DNA from: Chionis minor | Lineage: Eukaryota; Chordata; Aves; Charadriiformes; Chionididae | Assembly: GCA_013398295.1 (NCBI GenBank) | Contig: VZSF01007793.1 | Coordinates: forward strand, 1-64,000 | Direction: 5' to 3' | DNA: 64,000 bases | In this document: one piece after another, positions 14,583 through 25,806 of the stretch | How the letters are laid out: the number at the start of each line of letters is the position of its first letter | How positions within the stretch are numbered: position 1 is the stretch's first letter | Notes under the pieces: generated by a model | The model's database searches: none | The model's input: the letters and a program-made list of their open reading frames with translations, nothing else | What the model was told of the DNA's origin: nothing | Translations under genes and position numbers: made by a program

Positions 14583-14660
14583 TGAAGTGACAATATTTCT
14601 ATTTTACAGATGGGGAACTTGAGGTAGGGTGTAGCCCAAAGATACTTTTTGCCAGTTGGG
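14583..14660 (-). mobile_element. MIR-like SINE scrap (possible)
   Basis: A short segment containing TATTTTACAGATGGGGAAC, followed by text like the MIR 'accttgggc' block read in reverse, resembles the conserved core of a MIR SINE in reverse orientation. Only about 75 bases match, so this is tentative. Confidence 0.35.
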
Positions 14661-15732
14661 AGCAAAAACTCCACCTTCTGATGGGGTTAATGCAAATGTA
14701 GTACAAAAGCACTTTAGCAAGGAGGGTATTTAAAGTGTCAACTCATGCTGATAGGGCATGATTTTTTTTTTTCTGAAAATGAACTGTTTATATTTTGGAA
14801 AGTAAACTTAATGCTTCGGGTGTCATTGTGCCTAAAAAGCCTTTCATAGTACAACTAACTTCTGCCGGCTTTAGTGTATGGCTCAAGCACGCCTTGTCCT
14901 ATACTTCCTCCTATAATCAGTAGTACACTCAGCAAATCTGTTTTTAGAGAACAGCTCTGCAGCTGCCTCTCCTTAACAATTTTCACCCTCTGAATTATCA
15001 TTTAGAGGCTGGAAGGTAAGACCCAGATGGCTACCGAATCTAGCATGTTTTCCCTCTGCTCAGGGTAAAATTATTGGGCTTGCTTGCATCTGGAACCTAG
15101 GATCTAGGTCTTGTTTTGTGTGGTTTTTTTTTTAAAAAAATAAAAAAAAAAAAACAAACCCCACAACACAAACCCAACAGAACCAAAAAAACCCCACAGT
15201 ACAACAGCAATGATCTCTCTTGCAAGAGGCGTAAGCAAAAACCCCTTTAAATACAAATAGCTGCAGTGGAATAGCCCTAACCAAAACCTACCCTGAAACT
15301 GCAGCTTTAGAGCAACTGAGTTGCGAACTTTCCAGCAGCAGTGATTTATCCTCACTGCTATTTCACTCCTGAGCAAGGGAACTCAGAAAAGAGGGGAACC
15401 AGGATATTATGATGGCCTACAGTGGGAGGTGCAGCTCCCTCAGAGAGGCATGTTGAACTGAGTTATCTGGTGCCATCGGAAGGGGAGGACCCAGGTCCTC
15501 CTCCTGTCACCCCTCTCTGCTCCTGGCCTTGCCTGCTTAGATCCACTGCTTCCACTGCACCAGGGATTTTCTTGGCGCACAGGATGGTTTAATTGTTTGT
15601 TACCATAACCTGGCACAGAAGAGCTGCTTTGCCCACTACCCAAAATGCAGCTGCAACACAAGTGTGCAGGCAAGGGCAATGTACAGCCCCCGGTTTCCAG
15701 TGGGAACCAGAATTTTTAAGTTTACAAGCTGT
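14661..15732. other. Intergenic DNA with A-rich simple repeat
   Basis: No gene seen. An A-rich, C-interrupted low-complexity run occupies about 15119-15200 (T run, then A run, then AACCCC-type units). Confidence 0.5.
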
Positions 15733-16920
15733 TCACAGAATGTTAGGGGTTGGAAGGGACCTCTGGAGATCATCTTGTCCAACACCCCTGCCAGAGCAAC
15801 TCCACATAGAACAGGTTGCACAGGATGGCATCCAGGTGGGTTTGGAATGTCTCCAGGGTCAGAAACTCCACCAGCTCTCTCTCTGGGCAGCCTCTTCCAG
15901 TGCTCTGCCACCCTCAAAGGAAAGAAGTTCCTCCTCGTGTTGAGATGGAACTTCCTAATGTTCAAGTTTGTGCCCGTTACCTCTTGTCCTGTCACTGGTA
16001 ACCACTGGAAAAAGACTGGCCCCCTCCTCCTGGCACCCTCCCTTGAAGTATTTGTAAGCATTGATGAGATCCCCCCTCAGTCTTCTCTCCTCCAGACTAA
16101 AAAGACCCAACTCCCTCAGCCTTTCCTCATAAGAAAGATGCTCCAGCCCCCTAATCATCTTTGCAGCCCTTTGGTGTCCCCTCTCCAGCAGTTCCCTGTC
16201 ATTCTTGAACCAGAGAGCCCAGAACTGGATGCAGTACTTGAGTTGTGGCCTCACCAGGGCAGAGTAAAGGGGGAGGATGACCTCCTCCACCTGCTTGCTA
16301 CACTCCTCTTGATGCACCCCAGGATGCCATTGGCCTTCTTGGCCACAAGGGCACATTGCTGGCTCATGGCCATCCTGTTGTCCGCCAGGACTCCCAGGTC
16401 CCTCTCTGCAGAGCCGTTTTCCAGCAGGTCAGCCCCCAACCTGTACTGCTGCATGGGGCTATTCCTCCCCAGGTGCAGGACCCTACACTTGCCTTTGTTG
16501 AATTTCATTATGTTTCTCCTTGCACAACTCTCCAGCCTGTCTAGGTCGTGCTGAATGGCAGCACAGCCTTCTTGGCGTATCAGCCACCCCTCCCAGTTTC
16601 ATGTCATCAGCAAACGTGCTGATGGTACACTCCATCCCTTCATCCAGGTCATTGATAAATACATTGAACAGGACTGGACCCAGTACTGACCCCTGAGGAA
16701 CACCACTAGTCACAGGCCTCCAACTAGACTCTGCCCCACTGATCACAACCTTCTGAGATCTACCTGTCAGCAGTTTTCAGTCCACGCTTCCTAAGCTTAC
16801 CTACACGGATGCTGTGGGAGACGGCGTCAAAAGCCCTGCTAAAGTCAAGGTAGGCAATATCCACTGCTCTCCCTTCATCTGTCCATCAGTCATGCCACCA
16901 TAGAAGGCTATCAGATTTGT
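15733..16920 (-). mobile_element. CR1 LINE, 5'-truncated, with reverse transcriptase fragment
   Basis: Read on the minus strand, this is the 3' part of a CR1 ORF2 ending in the usual CR1 3' tail at about 15733 (plus-strand text GGTTGGAAGGGACCTCTGGA). Near 16750-16560 it encodes the reverse transcriptase palm blocks [17 protein letters not shown] and [11 protein letters not shown], so the FADD catalytic motif is visible. Downstream frames carry the CR1 C-terminal region ([10 protein letters not shown], then [19 protein letters not shown], then NFFPLRVAEHWKRLP). The reading frame is broken into at least four overlapping pieces, so the copy cannot be active. The 5' end is truncated inside the reverse transcriptase at about 16920. 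It lies roughly 500 bp beyond the last TMEM154 exon found. Confidence 0.93.
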
Positions 16921-17426
16921 TGCGGTTCCTTTGGGATCTCTGTTTGGTAGGGGAAGACCCTTTGGCTTTCTCTTGGGGTCAGATGTGCCCCTCTCCAGTG
17001 GGCAACAGCTTCAGCCAAAACATCTGGCAGCGGTTCTCAGGGACCCAGAGGGAGCTGGTGGCAGAGGGGAGCTGGGTGTCTGCACCGGTGAGGAGCGCCA
17101 AGGAAGCTATGCTGAATGCTTGCTTTAACACCTTGGAAAACTGTGATTGAAGTCTGATCAGTGAGTGCAGCTCCATCTGTGCCATCTGGCTGGCTGTCTC
17201 GCACAGGTTTACAACCGCAAGATTATTTAGAGGTGCAATTTACAGGCAGGAACCAGTTTAGAAAAAAGAGTGTCAAACCTTTTGTTTAAGTTGAAATCAA
17301 AGGCACTATATATAAAAACTCCAAAACTTAGATAGACCAAAGAATCACTCCATTTATAATTACATTTTGAAAAAGTAGATAATTTTGGAATTACATTGAC
17401 CATATTTCTTCAAATAATTTAATGAA
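16921..17426. other. Sequence beyond the last recognised TMEM154 exon
   Basis: If TMEM154 ends at the stop at 17427-17429, this is its 3' untranslated region on the minus strand. If the donor at 17436 is used, it is intron. An ATTAAA lies only a few bases after the stop (minus strand, 17418-17423), too close to be a convincing polyadenylation signal. No other gene seen. Confidence 0.4.
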
Positions 17427-17497
17427 TTAGAAGTACCTTGGGTTGGCAATTGATTCTTTTTCTTCTTCTTTTACAGTAGGCAAACATTCACAGTCAG
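17427..17497 (-). CDS. TMEM154: TMEM154 C-terminal coding exon
   Basis: On the minus strand a polypyrimidine tract and AG (acceptor just above 17497) lead into CT GAC TGT GAA TGT, read as ADCECLPTVKEEEKESIANP. This aligns with the C-terminal tail I recall for mammalian TMEM154 (ADFECLPTLKEEKES). The exon begins with two bases that complete the codon split at the end of the exon at 19046. Two endings are possible. Translation can run on through Arg-Tyr-Phe to TAA at 17429-17427, giving 187 codons in total. Or it can splice at AAG|GTACTT (exon end 17437) to a last exon that would start in phase 2, which fits the mammalian ending PSDSES better. I did not find that last exon. Confidence 0.8.
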
Positions 17498-19045
17498 CTG
17501 AAAAAGGGTAAGAAGTAAGACTATAGTTACTCCTTTCAGTTCTTCTACACTTATTTCAAAATTGCATCAATTTTTATCATGCAGTCTTTCTAGAATGTAA
17601 AACTGTAGATGCTCTTCTGCACTCTTTTATCTGTAAAATCTGCATGGTCCCCATAGCATAAATGTTACATTTTTTAAATCCTCCTTCCCTTTGATAGGTA
17701 TTGCTGTAATCTCTTTATAGATATTTTAGTTGTTTATGGACACCTATACAAATGAACTACTTTTGAGGACTGTTTCCTACAAACTCCCATGGGGAGGACT
17801 ATTTGTTAATCTTCCATTGCTTATAGTTGCACCTACGCTTTATAGTCCAGCTGGGAATTTGGGGCTGGGGTTTAGGGAACGCTAACAAAAAAACCCCAGC
17901 CCTGTATGTAAACTATTTGCTCCCTTCTGTGCACAGAATTTAAAAAATATTTTTCAGCACTATTTCGCAGTGTACTGTATGTACTGTAGCTGTTTCACTA
18001 CTGCTGCTTAGCACATGTTTTCTGCTAGAGCTTACGGACCATGAAGGTCAAAACCCCGTCATGTGGAGCACTGTGCTAACACAAAGAAATGCTCCAAAGA
18101 GTTTTATGTCCTGAAAAACAAAGCATCCCTAGGAGGGCAGGCAAATGAGCCATTTGGACATAAGGCAAGGGACCAGGAATGAAAAATATATCAGGGTTTC
18201 AGCATTTCCTAGCCAGTGAAAAGCTGTTAGCAGTTCAAAAGCAGGCCTCAGTTAATTCACATCTTACCAAAGACCTGCATTTTTTGAGGACAGCCTTGAA
18301 GGAGGATGCAGGGCTCTCAGAGATTTTGACTGCAAGATTTCAGTTGGGAGGAAAATGAGGGAAAAAAATACTAGTTAGGAGTAGCTAAGAGGGAGCTAAA
18401 GATGCTGCTGGTAGTAGTTACTGCAGATACTAATTGCTCCATGGGCAGATTGATAGACTTGCAAGAGAGGATGTAGATGATGAATGGTGTTGGCAGCAAA
18501 GAGCAGTTTGTGTTTCATGCAGTAGAGATGTCAAGCGAGGGGAAGGACATGAAGTGGGGAGGGATGTATTCATAGGATCCTGGCAGCAATTTTAAGAAAA
18601 CGGTGGTCTGAACTATGAGTAAATGCATGTTTCTTCTACAACAGCACAATGTGGAGCACAGAACTGTAGAAACTCTGAAGACTGAAAAGAGACCAGAAGC
18701 TTCAGAGAAACTAGTATTTAGCATTAAAAATGTGTATTTAAAAATATAAATATCGTTCACAGCTATATGTGTGTTTAATAAAAGTGTCTCCTGGAAACTC
18801 AAAACATTTATGATATTCCATCATATGTTAAAAATAAGTTCCCACACAAACTAAAATACTCCCCTGAACAATTCTACCCCTGACATTTGTGCTGCTATTT
18901 TAGTAGCAAGGAGTCAAGAACACAATTCAAAATGTTGAGGAAAAGTAGCAACACACGTATGAGCTGCCTTACATTAATTTTCTATGCATGGGATCTACGT
19001 CAGCTAGAAAGAGAGGGATCATGCAGTAGAGAGGTTACCGTGTAC
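17498..19045 (-). other. TMEM154: TMEM154 intron
   Basis: Lies between the two C-terminal coding exons. Donor GTACAC at 19045 downward, acceptor CTTTTTCAG at 17498-17506. No gene or clear repeat was recognised inside it. Confidence 0.7.
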
Positions 19046-19131
19046 CATTTTTGTTCATGCTGCTCATCCATTTATCAAGCTCTTCCATTTCTATCTCCAT
19101 AACAGAGGGTGTGTCTTCTTCAAAAATAGGA
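19046..19131 (-). CDS. TMEM154: TMEM154 conserved cytoplasmic-tail exon
   Basis: The minus strand encodes PIFEEDTPSVMEIEMEELDK followed by WMSSMNKN. This is almost identical to the mammalian TMEM154 tail (PIFEEDTPSVMEIEMEELDKWMNSMNRN) and is the most conserved part of the protein. The exon is 86 nt: one base completing a codon from the 28-nt exon, 28 full codons, and one base carried into the next exon. The acceptor is CCTCTCAAG and the donor GTACAC. The segment is strongly acidic and lies on the cytoplasmic side of the membrane helix. Its role is not established; conservation suggests protein binding. Confidence 0.92.
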
Positions 19132-20365
19132 CTTGAGAGGAGGGAGCGAGGAAAAAAAAAAAAAAGGCATTACACGAAATGCTTAATTCAAACAGCTCAT
19201 AATATAGTAATTTTGTATGAGTCTCTCATAATTCCAGAAACACGTATAAAATCTGAAAAGCCATCTTAGCCTCGTAATCTGAGAAGATGTCAGCCCAATG
19301 GGTGTGAATGAAACGGCTGCAAACAGAGGCAAAGGACGGCAGTGAGATGCCAGCCCTGGGCAGAGGTGGGGCTGGCTGGGACATCACATGCAGAGGGACT
19401 CGGGCGGTGCAGCCTGGGGCATGCCAGAGCACAGGACCACTGCAGCTATTCGAGAGCTCTCCCTACCGTAAATAGAAAACTGAAAAATAAATTAGTTTGC
19501 CTCTACCCTGTGGGAACACATGGCAAAAGTCCCGTTGCGCTAGTGATAAAAGCAGAGGGGGCCTAAAGTTCCGTCCTAGCTGTGACTGACGTTGGCAGGG
19601 ACTTCAAACTGAAAGGTCATGAGTAGGGTAACTCTGCATTTATTTAAATGATTCTGTTTAGCTTCCCTTTGCTGATCATTCCTGGAGTCACAGGGTAGAA
19701 AAATATTTTAGGCAAAACTTCCTTTATTTTTTTTCCTCGTGAAATCAATTTAATAACTTCCCGCATTGATTAGCAAGATGGAGCCCAACAAAAGATAATG
19801 ATAAAAATTAGCAGTCTGATAAAAGCCACGCAGCTTTTGGCTTGTTTTCCCAGCAGGCAAGGCATTGCTTCCACGGCAGCTGGGCGAGCCTTTCTGCCTC
19901 ACCTCAGAGGGAGAAGACAAACTTGAAAAACAGGGGAGCAGGACACAGAGCTTTTCTGAATAGTAAAAGCCTGTGATGAGCCTGGGAACTGATCCCTTTT
20001 GCTCATGGGGCACCTTGTACGTCCTGTGGCGTCTTGTGGCTGGTGGAGCCGGGGGTGCCCGGAGCAGGCATAGGGGCAGCTGCGGGCGGTGGGTGCCTGT
20101 GGGGCAGCGCTTGCCTCGGCCACCGTAACCCCTATTCTCCTGTTCTAGTCTTACATCTTCAGCTACCTACTGAAGTCATGCTTTAGCCACCTCCAGAGAC
20201 AGTTAACTGGGGCAATTGATGGCAAAACGTAATGGGGGTTAGTGTATGGTTAAATTAAAACAGGTGGTGAAGGAGCCAAAAATCATAATACCCTGTTATA
20301 ATAAAAGAATAAAAAAAAAAAAACCCAAACCACGAAACAAAAAGATTAATGTTCATAAACTTTAC
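19132..20365 (-). other. TMEM154: TMEM154 intron
   Basis: No internal gene seen. Contains an A run near 19150-19165 and an A-rich run near 20308-20342. Confidence 0.65.
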
Positions 20366-20393
20366 CTTTTCACATTTTCACTTCCCAGTTCAT
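20366..20393 (-). CDS. TMEM154: TMEM154 28-nt micro-exon
   Basis: A good acceptor (TTTTCTTTTCCAG) precedes AT GAA CTG GGA AGT GAA AAT GTG AAA AG, then donor GTAAAG. It reads (x)ELGSENVK plus two bases, matching mammalian TMEM154 YELGSENVK. Its last two bases AG join the T of the next exon to make Ser, where mammals have Val. Its first two bases AT need one base from the previous exon. The G that ends the membrane-helix exon gives Asp, so those two exons can join directly in frame. It is too small to stand alone but is fixed by phase and homology on both sides. Confidence 0.85.
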
Positions 20394-22176
20394 CTGGAAA
20401 AGAAAAAAGTTGTTGTTCATACTTCTGCTCTTTGTACGTACAGGGTCCAGCCTGCAAGCAAGCTTTGAATAGGGTCACGTAAAACAGGTTGCGTTTTCAA
20501 AAGGCATAATAGTTAACTTGTAGATGAAAGACAAAACATTTCATCCTGTTTGTAGTTTTCAGGGGAACTCATTATTTTTAATCTCGAACGCACTAAAAGG
20601 AACTCATTATTAGTTCAGCCATGCTGGGAGGAAACCGACTATTAGCGCCACGGTGGGGAGGACACGGCAGATGCACGCTTCCCTGAGCAAAACAGATGTC
20701 ATGAGAGAAACAGGATCCTGAAAAAGAACCACTGCTGCAAAAAAATTGTTTACTGGAAGCGTCGGGACATTTTGCTGCAGACTACACACAGGCAATCCAG
20801 CTCTGCCTGGAGACTCTGGGAGCTGCTCATGGAGAGAAGAGGAAGGGGATGGATTTGCATGGCAGATTAGATCTCAGTTAGGCAAATGAAGCTGAACTAG
20901 CCAGATGTCAAAAAGGGATCCAAAGCTAGTTATGACCCCAAGACAAAGTGAAGATGGGGAGAAAAAATAGTGTAATAGACATTATTCAGGTAAATATCTT
21001 TCCCTCAAGGAATCAAGTGACTGAAAAGCCTCAGCCCGCAAAAGAAGGATGAAGAGCTACATACAGGATTCACATTGTATACTGTCTTAAATCAGCTTAT
21101 TTTTAATTTGGTGTCGCCAATGGGTGCTCACACTTGTTCCAGCACATTCCCTGACTGCAGAGCCACCCCAGGGCCACAGAGGTGTCTGCCCCTGCCTTAA
21201 GGATGCCCAAAATCCCAGCTCTAAGCAATAGGCACAGGGCAAGAGATGCCAGGATTGTGCTCCTGCAAGGCATGACGTTTCCCGTCCCTCTGAACCATGT
21301 ACCTGCATTTCAGGTCATCCAGAAATAGGTGGGCAACTAGGTGCCTGGTTGCGAAGTCAAAGTTTGCTACAAGGGTGACCCGGTGATAAGGCAGGTGCAA
21401 CCTAAATATGCCTTGGAAAATGGACTTCAAATCTATGTTGAACATACGTCACTGTCTGCAGGTGGAGGAGCTTACAGCTGGACTTTTCCGTACAGGCACT
21501 GGTACGACCATTTCAGGACTTCACTTACCACCTGTGTGGCTCTAATATGACACCTCAATTTGTTTTCTCTGGCTTGACAGTCCAAGTTACCCATTCCTTT
21601 GCTAACAGATCAAGGTACCTTCCTGAAGCACTGCTCTCCCTATCGCAGGACCCAGGCGGTCTGACCACGGGATTCCTAGCTCATTTACTGTGATATCTTC
21701 ATAGCTGTCACCACCCTACAGGACCCCTTAAAAGCGTTCCTCAAAACGGTTTTGCTTGTTTTCATTTTATTGAAGCTCTGAGCAGCTTTACCTTGCGGGC
21801 AGTATAGGCAATAGGAGCATTAAATTCACCTTGCATGAAGTTATTAAGCATAAAGACAGAATAACTGTTTGCAGTCACATGGTTTCATCCGTACGCTATT
21901 CCCTGCACCAGCAGGAGCCGGAGCTCGGTGCGGCGGCTCCCGTGGGTGTGCAGCATGAGCAGGAGGTGCCAAGAAGCCAAACTAGCTCCCACCCAAGGAC
22001 AGCCACGTGCCCAGATACCACTGGCCGGGGGTGGATCCCTTCGATAGCTGTCAAACCTGCAACTACAACCAGAGAAGTATATCCTAAACGTGGCATCCTA
22101 GGCCTCCAAATAGCATTTTGTTAATGTCGAATGCGTCCTAAAAATACCCCTCTGATATGCGAGAAGACAAGTTTAC
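20394..22176 (-). other. TMEM154: TMEM154 intron; expected 39-nt exon not seen
   Basis: Mammalian TMEM154 has about 13 more residues (PSSQGSQSALQTY) between the membrane-proximal basic stretch and ELGSENVK. I searched this interval on the minus strand for a matching exon and found no convincing candidate. It may be absent, or too diverged to recognise; skipping it keeps the frame. No other gene seen. Confidence 0.5.
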
Positions 22177-22488
22177 CTTGCTTAGACTTTCTCCTTTTAT
22201 GATGTATTACAAAAAATATGATGAGCAAAATCAGCAGGACCAGCAGTGCGACGGGGACAACATATAACAAGAGAGACTGTTCTGCTGCTTCTAGGCCATC
22301 CTGATTGTTCGTGGCGTTCAATTCAGTACTTGGAGTACTTTTTGTTTCAAAGCTGCTGTCAGTAGTGCTCACAGTGACAAGGACTGGCTCGTGGTCACCT
22401 GTAGTCGAAGAGTGCGTAGCAGGAGGAGGCATGACTGTAACGGTGGATAATATCGGTGATCCATCTCCTGAACCATCGTTTTCAGAGC
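22177..22488 (-). CDS. TMEM154: TMEM154 ectodomain and transmembrane exon
   Basis: This 312-nt minus-strand exon starts after TATTTGGCAG and ends at donor GTAAAC. It encodes residues 23-126 of the assembled protein. Residues 23-93 form a Ser/Thr/Pro-rich, mucin-like ectodomain with one N-glycosylation sequon (Asn80-Ala-Thr). Residues 95-117 are a strongly hydrophobic helix beginning LLLYVVPVALLVLLILL, followed by the stop-transfer stretch HHKRRKSKQ. The layout (LLVLLILL then basic KRRKSKQ) matches mammalian TMEM154 (LLVLLLLS... YKRKRTKQ). The ectodomain itself is poorly conserved, as expected for an extracellular segment. TMEM154 is a small type I membrane protein of unknown molecular function; variants in sheep are associated with susceptibility to ovine lentivirus. 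Confidence 0.9.
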
Positions 22489-22565
22489 CTGCCAAATACA
22501 TGAGGAAAACTTAACATTTTATGGGTTTTATTGATACGAGTGAGTCAAACTGCACAGCTGTAATA

Positions 22566-22601
22566 TCTACTTTTCATTTGATGTCTACTTTTCATTTGAT
22601 G
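22566..22601. repeat. 18-bp tandem repeat, two copies
   Basis: The unit TCTACTTTTCATTTGATG occurs twice back to back without mismatch, followed by TCT. It lies just upstream of the TMEM154 ectodomain exon acceptor. Confidence 0.9.
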
Positions 22602-23756
22602 TCTTTAAAAAAAATCAGCAGATGCCCCATGCACATAGATTTGAAGTCTCGGGCATCAGATGTAAAATTAGATCACAAATTCATCACAAAATCTTACCAG
22701 TCAGTCCTGACCATGTCAGTCAACTGCCTTTTACCAGGACATGGCAGCATGCGTGGTCTGTCTACACACAGCTGTCTTGCACAAACAGATTTTTTTTTAT
22801 CCTGCAGGTTGGCAGCCAGTCTCACTCTCACATAAAAGTCTTCTGCTTCACAGTAAACCACCCTGCTTTGCTCCTCAGTCTTGGCGTGTACGGCTGCATC
22901 CTTCTTCCTCCCTCACCTTACCCAAGGAGACAGTAATCCCTTTGGGGAGGCCATTATCCCTGGTTCACCAATTCCTCCTCTCCTTGTTTCTGTGCCTTTC
23001 TCAAATGTGTTAAATTTGTTTCACTGTGAAAAACAGAACTGGTGAAAGGAAGTCTGAAGCCTGCAGAGGCTGCTGACTCACTTCTGCTTGGACTAGAAGA
23101 GGTAGCAACAACACAGGGACTTTACCGGATGCAAATACACTTACCTGCTCCTCTGTCTGATCCTGCAGGCTGGAAAAAGGACATACAGCAAAGAGCCAGC
23201 GCTGGGTATTCTTCACAAATATTAAGACTGAAGGTTTTGAAGCTTGATTTGGGCTTTGGTTTCATTTAGCATATATTTTGCAGGAAAAGTGGTTAAAAAT
23301 CGCTGTACCGGTAAGGGTGAAACAAACTTTTTTTTTTTTTTTTTTTTTGAGGCTAATTGAGAGTCTGTGTTGATTGTCATGGACTTTAAAGCTTAACAGA
23401 ACTACAGTAAATTCTGGGCTGATACCGTATTCCATACCAATCAAAAAATCCTGTGGTAGCCAAAGGTGAAGGAATCAGTCCCTAGATAAATTACACCAAC
23501 GTGTTTCAGAATACAAAACCTTCAATAATTTTCTTAGCATGAAATTAAATGATGATTTTTTTGTGTTATCTGCCCTTTCAGGTACAATGCCAGCATGGTG
23601 CAGATCTCATTCCATGCAATAAAGCAGGATGGGATTTCATGACTTTTACAATGACATATTTCTCCCTGTTCTGTAAAGTGCTGGGCAGCCATAGTTTCCA
23701 CTAGAGTTAGCAAGAGCTTAAGGTTTTCAGCACCTCAGTGCTGGCATTTTGAATCT

Positions 23757-23975
23757 CACAGGACTGAAACCAGAAGTACTTAGCATTTTAAATGCTTTTG
23801 TAAACATATTAATCTTCATAATGGCCCTGAGAGATGAGCAGTTATCATCCCATTTTACAAATGAGAAATCAGAAGGACAGGGATGCTGTCCTTCCCAGGA
23901 ACGCCAAGTGAGAGAGGAAAACTGGGATTAGAGCGCTATCTCTTGCTTAATCCACTCTGCAGCATCTCCTCTCCT
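23757..23975 (-). mobile_element. MIR-like SINE relic (reverse orientation)
   Basis: The plus strand reads like the reverse complement of the MIR consensus: an AGTACTTAGCATTTT block, ATTAATCTTCATAATGGCCC, then ATCATCCCATTTTACAAATG, followed by the diverged rest of the element. MIR-type CORE-SINEs are ancient in amniotes and survive in birds only as rare relics. The match to the core is clear by eye; the ends are approximate. Confidence 0.65.
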
Positions 23976-25806
23976 ATCAGATCTGTTTTGAAAAGGAGAT
24001 GTGTATCTTGTGAGACTGTACTTCAGGAAACATAATTTCAACCAAATAAAATTATTTGAGTGTGACAGCAGTGACTTATCTAGATTTTTATGCCACACGT
24101 CACTCAGGCACCTGATTGTTTCATCCTTTCCTAAAATCTAGGAAAGAATGTTAATACTTAATAAATAATTCCTAATACTTGAATAGAGTATTTACTATTG
24201 CAAAGCACACCAGCCTTTCACCACAATAGGACAATGAAAATGTTAGCTCTTCAGCGGCAAAGCACTTTGTACTGATAGTCTCCCTATTGCTTTCTTCTGT
24301 ATTTAGTATTTCAGTCAAGACCAAAAGCCGATCTCTGCCTCCCTTGCAGGTAATGACCCCGTACGCGTGTTCTCCTCCACCCGTCCCTGGGATCTGCTGG
24401 CTGTCCTTAATGCTATCGCAGAGGGCAGGAGGGAGACCTCCTCTCCCTTATTAGTTCAGCCACTTGATTTTTCTTTCCCGAGGTAGTTTATAGTCCCTGG
24501 TGCCTGTCACTGCTCTGTTTCAGTTGCCGTGAGAGGTATCGCTAGAGATGTCCGCTCCGCAGACCGTGGCATGATGGACCGTGGCGCTGGAGCTGCTGGA
24601 CCACCGCAGCCTCACCGAACTGCACCGATGACCTTGCTTCATTTTCCTCCTCTAGCCATCGCCCTTGAAACCTGTCACCTGTCACGTTTGATATATTGAC
24701 AAGGCCAAGCCTGTTGCTTAAAATAGTACAAATGGGAAAGGGTGTGGGGAAAATACCTTATTTTTCATTTACTCCTAGAGCTAAAATGGATTTTTCAAAT
24801 GTGTAAAGCACGGTGCGACTTTAAAGCGAAAGCAAACAGTCACACCTCATTAACTGCAGGGCTAAACTTTCAGCTGCAGCATATGCGGTGCTTGATTTCC
24901 GAGAGAGACACTTCCAGTGTCTCTGGTACTTTTTATTTGCCTGGTTTTGAGCTATGAAGCAGATTTCAAACAATTTGTCTCTGTGTGAAACAGAATTACC
25001 TTTTCTAGTCTCTAGGCAAAGAAAATGGCAAATCACAGGGAGTGACCTTGCTGCCATGTGTTTTTGTTCACTTTGCATAATTCCAGGGACAAAACAGCAT
25101 CTCTTCTGCGAACACCATTTCCTCTTACAGAGATCTTTTCTCCGAGTGAATTAAATACATCTTTCAGCAGAAGGGCAGCCAATTGCACAATGTTCTTGCA
25201 AGGATATTGCTCTTATTTCCTGTGTTTCACCTGCTGCCTCGACACATTTCCCTTCAGCGTTTCTGCCCGTCACCTCTGAGGACCCGAGCTCAGACCCGAA
25301 GGATGTCCTGCTTGTCACGCAGGGGCTGCCCCCGCTCTCGGGCCACCCACACAATCACATTTTTACACCATGAGAAAACCACAGCCTGCACCTGGGTGAG
25401 CCTGGTGGCTTGCACAAGGGAAGGATTTGTACCTCCAGCCCGGGGAGGAGGGATGGACTCAGGCCTCCCGGTGCAGGCACAGGGCTTGCCACAGCCAGCT
25501 GCCCGGGCCACATGAGACCCACGTGATTAGTGCCGAGGTAGTCGTTTTTCGTAGCGTTTCAGTTTAAAGTGCTAAAAATAGTGGGCGGGCTGTGTTACAG
25601 CTGGCCCCAGTGGCTGTTTTGTAGGGTGAACGAAAGCTGAACGTTGCAAGGTTTGGAGCAGGGCAGGAGAGCATCTGGAAGTCGGAGATTTTGTGAGATG
25701 CTATTCAGACATTTTCTCCATGCCTGGAGGGAGCCAGTTTTGCGGTGGTCGTTCATACCATGAACTGTCTTGTCAGCTGTGCTTGTGTTTCATCTTGCAG
25801 AGATTG

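Noticed and set aside
15664..16554. 296-codon plus-strand open frame
   Set aside because: It is the antisense of the CR1 ORF2 fragment, whose minus strand carries the real reverse transcriptase motifs. The same antisense frame recurs at 58591-59001 in the other CR1 copy.
1..17426. Search for FBXW7 exons, the expected next gene by synteny
   Set aside because: No F-box, WD40 or known alternative first-exon peptide was recognised on the minus strand. FBXW7 probably lies left of the window.
24904..24924. 9-bp perfect hairpin with 3-base loop (AGAGACACT / AGTGTCTCT)
   Set aside because: Short enough to arise by chance in a 64-kb window, and no gene end or other signal lies beside it.
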